Assembly (NCBI GenBank): GCA_947625385.1
Contig: CANQOB010000003.1
Span: 27,941-91,940, forward strand
Reading direction: 5' to 3'
From: an uncultured Clostridia bacterium
Lineage (GTDB): Bacteria > Bacillota > Clostridia > Christensenellales > Borkfalkiaceae
DNA length: 64,000 bases
Below the pieces are notes generated by a model that worked only from the letters and a program-made list of their open reading frames with translations, made no database searches and was not told the origin of the DNA. A program made the position numbers and the translations under genes. Within the stretch, counting starts at the first letter, position 1; each line of letters begins with the position of its first letter. This document shows positions 42,627-52,200 of the stretch, one piece after another.

Positions 42627-43700
42627 TTACCTCCTCGCCTTGGGGTCGAGGGCGTCGCGCAGCCCGTCGCCGATGAAATTGAAGCCGAGCACGGCGATAA
42701 TGATGCAGAACCCGGGCGGCCCCCACACGTTGAAATGGTTGTTGAGAATGGTGGGATCGCTCGCCGCATTGATCATCGTCCCCCAAGCCGCATACGGCGC
42801 CTTGACGCCGAGATTGAGGTAAGAAAGCGATGCCTCATAGAGAATCATGCTCCCGAGGGAGAGCGTCATCGAGACGATGAGCTGCGGCAACACATTGGGA
42901 ATGAGGTGTTTGAAGATTCGCCGCGAGGTGGAAAATCCCATCGCCTCGGCAGCGACCATGTACTCCTGTTCGCGCAGGAACAGAATCTGTCCGCGCACAA
43001 GCCGCGCCGTCCCCGGCCAGCTCACAAAGGTCAGAAACAGCATCAGAAGATAGATGCGGTACTGGGAATCGAGATGCCAGGAATCGAACAGCGTGCCGAT
43101 GATGAGCATGAGCGGAAGTCCGGGCAGACAGATGAGGATATCGCAGATACGCATGATGACCTCATCCACCTTCCCGCCGAAATACCCCGCCAGTCCGCCG
43201 AAGATGATGCCGAGAATGGTGATGGTAAAGACGGCGAGGAAACTGATGGTGAGTGAGATTCTCCCGCCGAACATGAGACGGGTAAAGACGTCCATGCCCG
43301 TGTCGTCCGTGCCGAGGAGATGGTCCGCGGAGAGCGGGGCGAGACGGTTGAGCCGTCTGCCCGTCTCCATGGTCTGCCAAAAGGAGACTTCCTCCCCCGT
43401 TTCGGGGTCGGTATAGGTCACTTCATAGGTCGCATATTCGACTTTGCCGCCGTTGTCCTCCTGCGTCTCCCCCCATTGGTTATAGAACACGGGTCCGAGC
43501 CACGAGAAGAGAATGAGCGCAACGATCATCACAAGCCCGACGATAGAGAGCTTGGAGCGGAAGAAGCGGCGCAATACCATGCGCGCGGGCGAGAGCAGGC
43601 GCACGTTCTTATCGAGCGCATTGTCCTCGTCACGGGCGGCGAGCACAGCCTCTTCGTCGAGGACGGGAGCGTCAAGTTCCGTTCTTTCGAATTCTTCCAT
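42627..43700 (-). CDS. oppC: Oligopeptide ABC transporter permease OppC
   Basis: 357 aa. Cytoplasmic N-tail of about 45 residues, first membrane helix (LSIVGLVMIVALILFSWLG), a ~75-residue external loop, then five more helices and the EAA motif AAEAMGFSTSRRIFKHLIPN that contacts the ATPases. Start ATG at 43700 after AGGAGG; 3 bases separate it from oppD. Confidence 0.94.
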   Translation of the reverse strand: MEEFERTELDAPVLDEEAVLAARDEDNALDKNVRLLSPARMVLRRFFRSKLSIVGLVMIVALILFSWLGPVFYNQWGETQEDNGGKVEYATYEVTYTDPETGEEVSFWQTMETGRRLNRLAPLSADHLLGTDDTGMDVFTRLMFGGRISLTISFLAVFTITILGIIFGGLAGYFGGKVDEVIMRICDILICLPGLPLMLIIGTLFDSWHLDSQYRIYLLMLFLTFVSWPGTARLVRGQILFLREQEYMVAAEAMGFSTSRRIFKHLIPNVLPQLIVSMTLSLGSMILYEASLSYLNLGVKAPYAAWGTMINAASDPTILNNHFNVWGPPGFCIIIAVLGFNFIGDGLRDALDPKARR

Positions 43701-43709
43701 ACTTTCCTC

Positions 43710-44687
43710 CTAAAACAGCTTGACGCGCGGGTCGACGACGGCGTACATGAGGTCGGTGAGAAGAATCCCGATGACGCTCAAAAACGCAAGGAACATGTTG
43801 TAGCCCATGATGAAGGGGATATCCCCCGCCGTCATGGCTTTGAGCGCGACGTTTCCGATGCCGGGCAGATCGAAGATCTGTTCGGTGATCATCGCGCCGG
43901 AGAACAGCGTGGGCAGCACGCCCGCGAGCATGGTCACGATGGGAATCATCGTGTTGCGGAAGGCATGCTTGTAGATGACGGAGCGCTCGGGCAGACCCTT
44001 GGCGCGCGCCGTCCGGATGTAATCGGAGTTGAGAACTTCGAGCATGTTCGTTCTCGTATAGCGCATCGTTCCGCCGATGGACAGCAGCACCATGGTCATG
44101 AGAGGCAAGACGAGGTGCCACAGATAGTCCCCTATCGAGAAGTTGCCTCCCGAGAGGAGTCCGCTCTGCGGGAACCAATGGAGCTGTCCCACAAAGACGA
44201 TCTGCAAAAGCCGTCCGAGGAAGAAGGATGGCAGCGAGATTCCGATCATGACGAGCACGGTGACGACATAGTCCCTGATGGAATATTGATGGGTCGCCGC
44301 GGTCACGCCGAGAGGAATCGCGATGAGATATTCGAGAATGATCGCGATGAAGGCGATGATGAAGGAGACGCCCATATTGTCCACGATGACGTTGAGCACC
44401 TTGTCGCCGTATTGGAAGCTCGTGCCGAGATCGAACTGCACGAGGGCGAGAAGCCACGAGCCGTAGCCCCGCAGGATCCCGAGAAAGCTGCTGTCCTCGA
44501 GCCCGTACATCCTGTACATGGCTTCCACCGTCTCTTCGGGAATCTGTGCGCCGCCCTGGTTGAGCGCAGCGATCTTGGATTCCACGAAGTCGACGGGCAT
44601 GAGGCGCACAAGCACATAGATGATCAGCGATACGCCCAACAGGATGAGGATGGCGAGCCCGATTCGTTTGAGAATGTATTTCAGCAT
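43710..44687 (-). CDS. oppB: Oligopeptide ABC transporter permease OppB
   Basis: 325 aa. Starts MLKYILKRIGLAILILLGVSLIIYVLVRLMP, the typical OppB/DppB N-terminus, followed by an external loop and five further helices, with the EAA motif ARAKGLPERSVIYKHAFRN. Forms the channel with OppC. It lies 41 bases after oppA with GGAG upstream and 9 bases before oppC. Confidence 0.94.
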   Translation of the reverse strand: MLKYILKRIGLAILILLGVSLIIYVLVRLMPVDFVESKIAALNQGGAQIPEETVEAMYRMYGLEDSSFLGILRGYGSWLLALVQFDLGTSFQYGDKVLNVIVDNMGVSFIIAFIAIILEYLIAIPLGVTAATHQYSIRDYVVTVLVMIGISLPSFFLGRLLQIVFVGQLHWFPQSGLLSGGNFSIGDYLWHLVLPLMTMVLLSIGGTMRYTRTNMLEVLNSDYIRTARAKGLPERSVIYKHAFRNTMIPIVTMLAGVLPTLFSGAMITEQIFDLPGIGNVALKAMTAGDIPFIMGYNMFLAFLSVIGILLTDLMYAVVDPRVKLF

Positions 44688-44728
44688 TGATTTGCTCCGA
44701 TGAGGGTGAATTCCTTACGCAGTGTGCT

Positions 44729-47530
44729 TTATTTTACGAAGTCCACTTCCCAAATTCTCGACAGAGGCGAGGTATAGGAGTTGATGAGAATCTTGCCGTC
44801 GTCCCCGTGGGGAAGGGTATTGACGTCGATGACGTCGGTGTTGAAGGCGAAGAGCACCTGTCTCTGATAGACGGGGAGCTCCACCGCAAGGTCGAGGACG
44901 AGCCCCATCGCCGTCTTGTAATACGATCTTCTCGTCGTCTCGTCGTCGATCTCACGCGCCTGATCGATGACGTCGGCGAGCCGGTTGAGCGTGGTCGTCT
45001 CATCGGGATAGTTGGTGGGAGAAGCGAGAATCTCGCGGTATCCCCATGCAAGGGTGCTCGTTGCGGTGGAATTCTTATGATAGACCTGATACATATCCGG
45101 GTCGATCGTCGAACCCCAAGCAGCCGCCCACACTTCGAGGCTGCCCGTCGCGAGCTTGGTGAGCGCATAGGTATCGGGGCTCACCGTGACGTTCCAGCCG
45201 CACTCGTTGAGCAGGTCCATTGCCTCCTTGAACACCTGGTAGCAGGGATGTTCGGTGAGCTGCGACCCTGCGATCGTGAAGGTGACGGTGAGGTCGGACG
45301 AAGAAGGATTGCCCGCAGCCGCCATGTATCTCTGAATCTTTCCCTTCGCCGCTTCGCGGGTCGTCCACGTCATATAATCCTTGCCGTTCGCCTCCGTGTT
45401 GGCAAGAGGTCTGGTGTAGTCGATCTGGTCGATGGGCACCGTTCTCGGATACGCCCAGCTCATGAGGGACATCGGCCACGAGATAGTCTCGACGGTCCCC
45501 GCGAGATAGTAGTTCTTGGCGAGGGCAACGTTCATTGCGGACATGATCGCCTTGCGGAGATTGAGATTGGTGACCTTGCCGGCGTTGATGCCGATGTAGC
45601 CGTAGCCGAGGTTCCAGGTCGAGACGCTGTCGTAGCGGCCCGTCTTTTTGAGCTCCTCCACCTTGTCGCTGTTCTCCTTGGTGAACTGCGGTTCGACGAA
45701 GTGCACGGCGCCGTTTTCGAGGTTGGGCAGCGCGTTGTACGAGGAGACGACCTGATAGCGCATCTTCTTGATCTTGGGCTCGGCAGAATCCCGTCCGTTG
45801 AGGGAGAAGTTCTTATTCGCCTTATAGTAGACGAAGTTGTTGCTGAAAAATGCGTTCGCCGCAGGCGTATCGCTGTTGTTGATGTCCGTCGCGACATAGG
45901 GTCCCGCGCCGAGCGGCACCTTGTTCTTGCTGGCGCCGTAGGAATTGGTCCCTTGCAACACGCCCGACTGGAAGTCGAAGGAAGCCCATTCCACGCCGAA
46001 CTTGTTGTTCTTGATGTCGACCGCCAGAGCGGGGTCCTTCGTATCGGAATAATAGTGATACGGTGCAACGGTAAAGCCGAAGTTCCAGATCGCCTTGGGG
46101 TCCGTCCCGACGACGCGGATGCGAAGAACGTCGTACCCGCTCTTGGGGGTGCCGTCCGCGTTGTGCTCGGAAGCGACCGTATAGTCCTTATTGTTCACGG
46201 AGATCGTGTTGTTCGTGACGCCGTACGTGCTCTGCGTTTCGCCGTCGGGCAGGTGGTCGGCTGCCAGCGAACGGACGCCGGAGATATTCTTGAAGAGCAG
46301 CTCGCCGTCCGCGGTTTCGCCGAGAGTGTTGTGCAGGGCGACGTCTTTGCCTTGGCTCACGAATTCGTTCATGAGCTCGCTGCCCGACGCCGTGCCCGAG
46401 AGCACCAGATCGAAGTTGCTGAGCACGCGGGACTGCCACACATGCTTGATGGCGGCATCCATCGTCTTGATGGTGGTCGGATATTCGAGACTGACTTCCT
46501 TGATCGAGTCCTTCTTGGCGGGGTCGTTATAGGTGAGAGTCACGAAGCCCTCCATGTACATGAAGGAGACGATCTCGTCGAAGGGGGTGGGAGACGACTT
46601 GTAGGGCTCCTCGGTATATGCCGTCTTGGCGGAGTTGTAGTCCACGACGAGTTCGTCGTAGTACTTGCCGTTGTCCTCCGCGCCAAAGACGGGCAGACCG
46701 CCTTGCAGGGTAGTATTCTTGCCGACGATGCTGTTGTAGTCGGCGAGGAGCTGCTCTCTCGCCCTTGCGAGACGGGCGTCGTCACCGTCGATCGCGGCGA
46801 GGTCCTTATCCGAAAGGAAGGTTTTGAGATAGTTGTCGCGCGCGGTGGTGTTGTCGTTGAACGTCCACTTCGAGATGGTGTCGCGCATCTTGTTGATGTC
46901 CGCGTTGTGCGTCGTCGAGGAGCCGCTGATGGTGTCGTGGCTCGTGTAGACGTCGAGGAGCGCCTGTCTGCGTCTCATCATGAGGGTGTTCGCGCTGCGC
47001 GTGAGCTCCGCGTCCTGCGCGCTCGTGTCCCCCGAGATGTTGCTCTGCGTGCGGTAGCGCTGCAACCCGTCGATCTTCGTGGAATACATCGTCGAAGAGC
47101 CGGCATAGGCGGGGTCGAGATAGACGTAGAGATTGAACATGATATCGTTCATCGTGAGCGGCTTTCCGTCCGAGAATTTCAGCCCGTTCTTGATGACGAA
47201 GTAATAGTCGCTGTACGTCTGCGTGCCGCTCTTTTCCGATTTCATCTGATAGTCGAGCACGACGGTGGGCTCCGTTTCGCCGTAGGCGACGTGTCCGCTC
47301 GAATCCGTGGAGAGCATGGACATCTGCGTCTGTCCGACGACGTCCATATCCGTTCCCGCAGAGGAATAGAAGGGGTTATAGAGTCCGTTCAGCTCTTCGG
47401 TCATGACGATGAGCGTATCCGTGCCGGCGCCGTGGGATCCCTCATCGGGAGCACACGCCGCGAGGGCGCCCGCCGCAATGAGCGCCGCAAGAGCGGAAGC
47501 GACCAATTTGAAGTTGCGCTTGCTGTTCAT
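44729..47530 (-). CDS. oppA: Oligopeptide-binding lipoprotein OppA, unusually large
   Basis: 933 aa against roughly 520-600 for typical OppA. Lipobox LAAC (Cys26). SBP family 5 features are present in two separated parts: MTEELNGLYNPFY...VIKNGLKFSDGKPLTMNDIMFN near residues 40-135, and the C-terminal half from about residue 490 (GAGPYVATDINN, YGYIGINAGK, LRKAIMSAMN, LLNECGWNVT). About 300 residues between them are extra or expanded. Binds peptides and delivers them to OppBC. Start ATG at 47530 after GGAGG. Confidence 0.9.
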   Translation of the reverse strand: MNSKRNFKLVASALAALIAAGALAACAPDEGSHGAGTDTLIVMTEELNGLYNPFYSSAGTDMDVVGQTQMSMLSTDSSGHVAYGETEPTVVLDYQMKSEKSGTQTYSDYYFVIKNGLKFSDGKPLTMNDIMFNLYVYLDPAYAGSSTMYSTKIDGLQRYRTQSNISGDTSAQDAELTRSANTLMMRRRQALLDVYTSHDTISGSSTTHNADINKMRDTISKWTFNDNTTARDNYLKTFLSDKDLAAIDGDDARLARAREQLLADYNSIVGKNTTLQGGLPVFGAEDNGKYYDELVVDYNSAKTAYTEEPYKSSPTPFDEIVSFMYMEGFVTLTYNDPAKKDSIKEVSLEYPTTIKTMDAAIKHVWQSRVLSNFDLVLSGTASGSELMNEFVSQGKDVALHNTLGETADGELLFKNISGVRSLAADHLPDGETQSTYGVTNNTISVNNKDYTVASEHNADGTPKSGYDVLRIRVVGTDPKAIWNFGFTVAPYHYYSDTKDPALAVDIKNNKFGVEWASFDFQSGVLQGTNSYGASKNKVPLGAGPYVATDINNSDTPAANAFFSNNFVYYKANKNFSLNGRDSAEPKIKKMRYQVVSSYNALPNLENGAVHFVEPQFTKENSDKVEELKKTGRYDSVSTWNLGYGYIGINAGKVTNLNLRKAIMSAMNVALAKNYYLAGTVETISWPMSLMSWAYPRTVPIDQIDYTRPLANTEANGKDYMTWTTREAAKGKIQRYMAAAGNPSSSDLTVTFTIAGSQLTEHPCYQVFKEAMDLLNECGWNVTVSPDTYALTKLATGSLEVWAAAWGSTIDPDMYQVYHKNSTATSTLAWGYREILASPTNYPDETTTLNRLADVIDQAREIDDETTRRSYYKTAMGLVLDLAVELPVYQRQVLFAFNTDVIDVNTLPHGDDGKILINSYTSPLSRIWEVDFVK

Positions 47531-47557
47531 AAGTAGTAAAACCTCCTTGTTTCTTCT

Positions 47558-49204
47558 TTAATTTTCACCGTCTCCCGGTTCCACGGAGTCGTAATCTCCG
47601 CGCGGAAGAACGTAAATGCCGATGGTATCCTGATCCTTGTGCGGGTCCAATCTGAGTTTATAGACGGAGACTTCGACGTAGTTCTCGTCGAGGGCAGTCG
47701 ATGCCACCCGCACCGCTTCGATCTCATCGTTCGAGATCCCCTTTCTGACGCCGTTCCCGCTCACAAAGCCGACGGAGAACGATTCGTCGATGCCCGATTG
47801 CACGCGGGTAATAAAGTTGTCTCCGCCGATTTTCATCGTCCCCGAAACGGAGACGTTCTCGACGACGGAATTTTCGGAGATCGTTCCGGCGAACAGTCCG
47901 AAGTACGCCGTCTCGTTCGCAAATCCCGCAAATCCCGCGGAAAGTTCGAGCGTGACGTTCTCGAAGCGCACGTTGCGCACCGTTGCGCCCTCCGCAAGCG
48001 CGGCGAACACCCCGCCGTAGAGGTTGCCCGACTGCACGGAGACGATTCCGCCGATCGTGACGGGATCTTCCGCGACCATTCTGCCGCGGAAGGTGATGCC
48101 GCCGAACCCCCACCGGTCTGTGTCCGTAAAGGTGAGGTCGTTTTCGATGAAGTAATAACCGTTGGCGTCCGCAGTCATCTGGGACGCCTCCTTGACGCGG
48201 AAGTACCTTCCCTCTTTCCAGGTCGTATAGAGGTTGACCGTCGTGTCATAGGCGTACCCGTGTTCGTAGTCCACGCCGCCGCTGTGCCTGATGTAATATG
48301 CGCCGTCGCGCTCGGTGAGCAGCGCTTTGTTGGGAACGAGCCAGTCCGTTCCGTCATCGCTGTCCTTGGCATAAAACTCCGAACGGTCGGGGTTGCGGTA
48401 GATGGCGTCCAGCGTATAGCCGAGCGCGCTCGCGCCGAAGGAAGCGGAGGCGTCGGGGAAGGAATCGTCCCGCACGCACTCCCCGCCGTCTGCGTCAAAG
48501 TAGGGCAGCGCGAGATAAGGGTTTTCCGCATTGGCGCTCAAAGGTTCTGCATACTCTATCCACTCGCCGAGCGTCCTGCCTTCGAGCGCCGCCGCCCTCC
48601 TGTCCTCCTCCGTCGAGGGACGGTAGAATTTATAGGTGATGGAGGGCTGCCATGCCGCCCAAAGGTGATACTCGTAGACGGGAGTTTCTCCCTCTTTGCT
48701 GACGAGCTCGCACATGTCGAGCGTCAGGCGGGAGATGTTCCCCCCGCTGAAATTCCAAAGCCCGGAGTAGACGTTGCCCTGCGGCTTGCCGGACATCGAG
48801 CAGAGCACGCCGTCCTCGTCGAGCGGTTCGCCCTCGCTGTTGACGCGCGTCCCCTCGCTGCGGTCGCGGTACCAGCCGATGAGGGTATAATTGTCGCGGG
48901 AGACGGAGGAAGTCGTGGAATTGAGCTTGTTCGTGCTGCCCCCGTCCCGAAGGTCGTCTCCGGGCGCGACGAGCGCGACGCCCTTGCCGCTCTCGAAATT
49001 TTTCAGCGGGTAGCTGTCGATGAGATTGGCGTCGTCGAGGTTGACGAACTTGCCGCCGTTCTGCTCATAGACGACCTTGACGATTCCCCCGCTCTCCGCG
49101 GCAAGCTCATGATAGGGAGCTTCCTCGAAGGCGCAGGCGGCGAGCGTCAGTGCGGCTCCGCAGAGCCCCGCCAGGATGATGATTGCTTTCAGCTTCTTTT
49201 TCAT
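47558..49204 (-). CDS. Surface lipoprotein with InlB-like repeats and a GLUG-like C-terminal region
   Basis: 548 aa. Lipobox LAAC (Cys24). Residues about 40-330 include YTLIGWYRD and YHLWAAWQ stretches and other W-rich turns typical of Listeria-Bacteroides InlB B-repeats. Residues about 345-490 run as beta-helix-like turns (IGGIVSVQSGNLYGGVFAALAEG, YFGLFAGTISENSVVENVSVSG) similar to GLUG motifs. No catalytic motif. Start chosen at ATG 49204, 4 bases after the subtilase stop; a GTG at 49216 overlaps that stop. Position between protease and OppA suggests a surface accessory in peptide capture, by inference only. Confidence 0.75.
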   Translation of the reverse strand: MKKKLKAIIILAGLCGAALTLAACAFEEAPYHELAAESGGIVKVVYEQNGGKFVNLDDANLIDSYPLKNFESGKGVALVAPGDDLRDGGSTNKLNSTTSSVSRDNYTLIGWYRDRSEGTRVNSEGEPLDEDGVLCSMSGKPQGNVYSGLWNFSGGNISRLTLDMCELVSKEGETPVYEYHLWAAWQPSITYKFYRPSTEEDRRAAALEGRTLGEWIEYAEPLSANAENPYLALPYFDADGGECVRDDSFPDASASFGASALGYTLDAIYRNPDRSEFYAKDSDDGTDWLVPNKALLTERDGAYYIRHSGGVDYEHGYAYDTTVNLYTTWKEGRYFRVKEASQMTADANGYYFIENDLTFTDTDRWGFGGITFRGRMVAEDPVTIGGIVSVQSGNLYGGVFAALAEGATVRNVRFENVTLELSAGFAGFANETAYFGLFAGTISENSVVENVSVSGTMKIGGDNFITRVQSGIDESFSVGFVSGNGVRKGISNDEIEAVRVASTALDENYVEVSVYKLRLDPHKDQDTIGIYVLPRGDYDSVEPGDGEN

Positions 49205-49208
49205 ACGC

Positions 49209-52200
49209 TCATTCACCCTTCTTTCTCACTGTTTTGATATAGAACACGACGCCTCCCGCGATGAGCAACGCGCCGAGGACCGCAACGACCACCGAGAGCG
49301 CGATCGTCGTCGCCGAGAGCTCTTCACGCTGCCCGGGAAGATCGGGCATGGGCTCGCCGCATTCGTCGCAAACGCCGTCCCCGTCGCTGTCGGTGTGCTC
49401 GGTGTGCGGGGGCTGCGGCTCATCGCCGCGCAGCGATTGGAGATACTCCGCGGCGCTCTGCAACTTGTCGTAATTGGTGATAAGTCCCCTCTGTTCGACG
49501 GAAAGGATGGCGTTGTAGCGCGCCATGAGCGCATCGACGAGCTCGCCGTGCTGTCCGAGCGTGAGCTCTGCGAGCGAGGGAAGCCTTTCGATCTCCTCAT
49601 AGAGGGAGAGGGTCGCCTCCTCCATGACGGCGGCGCCTTCGTACACTTCGCCGAAGAACACGTCATAGAGATAGTTGTCGTATCCCGTCCCGTTCTTCGG
49701 GCGGACCATGGAGATGTTGCCCAAGCCCTCGGAACCGATATAGTCATAGAAGTTCGCCGTGCGCAGAACGATCGCGGTGTAGGTGACGTACCCGAGAGCG
49801 CCGTTGCCTTCGTAGCCCGGGAACCCGTCCTCTGGCGTCATCGACGGAATATAGAGGTCTGCGGCAAGTTCGAAGTAGTCCTCGTCGTACTCCTCTTCGA
49901 GGGCGGGCGCCGCAAGGCTGCGGAACACGACGGTCGAGAGGTCGGCGCCGTAGAACGCCTTGTCGCCGATGATTTTGAGCGCATAAGGCAGTTGCACTTC
50001 TTTGAGGTAGGACGCCCCTTGGAAGGCGCGCGCCGCGATTCTCACGACGTCGACCGCCTCGGTGCCCGAAGCGAATTCATAGTTGCCCTCGGCGACGGCG
50101 AACGACGCATTTTGCGCGCCTGCGGGATAGCAGATGAGCTCGAACCCGTTGGGCACGCGCGCATAGAGCGCACCGTCGATCACTTTGACGTTTTTGCCGA
50201 TCTCAAAGGTCGTTACAAGCTTCTCGCCCACGACGGCGCCGTGGAAGAGCTCTTGCTCCGCCTTTTCGAAGAGGGGCAAGTTGCGCCCCGCGAAGGGATT
50301 GTCGCCGACTTTTTCGAGGCGGTCGCCGAATTTTATTCCCGTGATTGTATCGGACAGTTCCTCTTTGTAGTAGACGGTGTTGCCCTGATCGTCCGTCTCC
50401 GTTTTTAGATATGCGAATGCGAAGTCTCCGATCTCCTCCGCCGCGGAGAGGTCGAGCTCTCCCGTCAGCGCGGTGTTGAAGAACGCCCGTTCGCCGACGG
50501 AGACGGCGGTGGAAAGATTCTCCGCCTCGGTGAGCGACGTCGCGCCCGCGAACGCGCCCGCGCCCACGCGCGCACCCTCTTTCAGAATGACTTTTTTCAG
50601 ATCGCGGGAATTTTCAAAGACGTCCGCGCCGATGTCGTCCGCATTGGAGAGGTCGGCGGTCTGAATGGTGTTGCCGTAGAAGTGGGCTTGCTCTCTTGTC
50701 CAGAACGGCGTCGTGGTGAGAGCCGCGAACGCGCCCGCACCCACGCTCTGCGCCCTGCCGAGGTTCTCCACCTCGGAGAGGTTGGCGCCGAAGAAGGCAT
50801 AGCTGCCGATGGACACCGTTGAGGTCTCCCCCGCCCGCATGAACTCTTCGGGGTTGAGCGTGACATGGGTGAGGTGGATATTGTAGGCGAACGCGTAATC
50901 CCCGATCTCTTGCGCGCCCGAAAGGTCGACGCCTTCTAGCTGCGTGGTGACGAGGTAGCGGTCGTCGTCGTCGGGGAGATAGTGCTCCATGATGACGGTG
51001 GTATTGTCGAGAAGGATATACGGAATCGTTCCCGCGAACGCGTAGCTGCCCACCGTCTTGATGGCATTACTGCCGATGAGGTCTTTCAGCCCGCTGTCGA
51101 GATAGAACGCATAGCTGCCCACCGTGGTGCCGCGCGACGAGCCGTCGTCCGCGGTGAACGTCACCGTTTCGAGGCTTGCGTTGCCCGCAAAGGCGTAGCT
51201 GCCCACCGCGGCGTTCTTGCCGAGCGTCACGGCGCTCAAAACGGAATCTGCCGAGGGCAGCAGTCCCTGCCCGGTGTAGCGCGCCGCGTCCGCATAGAGG
51301 ACGCCGAACGGTTCGTAATACGCCCCGAACGAGGTCATGAACGCGCCCGCGCCGATCTCGGCGTCGTCGCCGACCGTCACGGAGAACACTTTGCTGTCCG
51401 CAAAGGCGTAGTCGCCGATCTTCACGCCGTTGCCGAAGGTGAGCGCAACGCCGCGGGTCGCCTTGAAGGCGTTGTGGAAGGCGTAGTCGCCGATCTCCAA
51501 CCCGGCCGCGGAGAGCGCGGAATTGCCGACGCCGAAGGGAGCCAAATAGAGCTCGGTCTCCTCGAACGCATGCGCACCGATGCGCGTGAGTTCGCCGAAT
51601 GTGAAGTTCGAAGCGCTGCTCCTCCAGAACGCATAGTCGCCGACCTCCGTGACATGCGGGAGGTTGATGGTCTTGAATTGGGAATTGCCCGAGAAGGCGC
51701 TCATCCCGATGCTCGTGACGATGATATTATTCACCGTGCTCTCGCTGAATACGTTGCCCGAGAACGCCGCGCCGGGAACGATGAGCACGAGCTGTGCGTC
51801 CCCTCTCGTGCCCGAGAAGAGCACGCCGTTTTCGGAGAAATATTTGAGGTTCTGCAAGCTCACGCCGAGGTCCTTGATTCTCGTTCCGCTGAACGCGTTG
51901 TAGCCGATCGTCTCGACGTTTTCGCCGAGCGTGAAGAGTTGCAGGTTGCTGTCCCCTTCGAAGAGGCTGTCGGGGATGACCGTGGTGTTGAAGTGTGCGC
52001 TGCCGAGACGCGTGCAGTGGGAGAACACGCCCGTGCCGAACTTGATGTTCGAGGAGGTGTTGCCCGAGGTCGTCACTTCGGTGAGCGTCGAATAGGCGAA
52101 CGCATAGGCGCCGATGGACTGCGCGGTGTCGGGCAGATAGAGGCTGCTCGCGCCGTTGACATAGGAGAACGCGTTGTTGCCGATGCCGACGACGCTGTCG

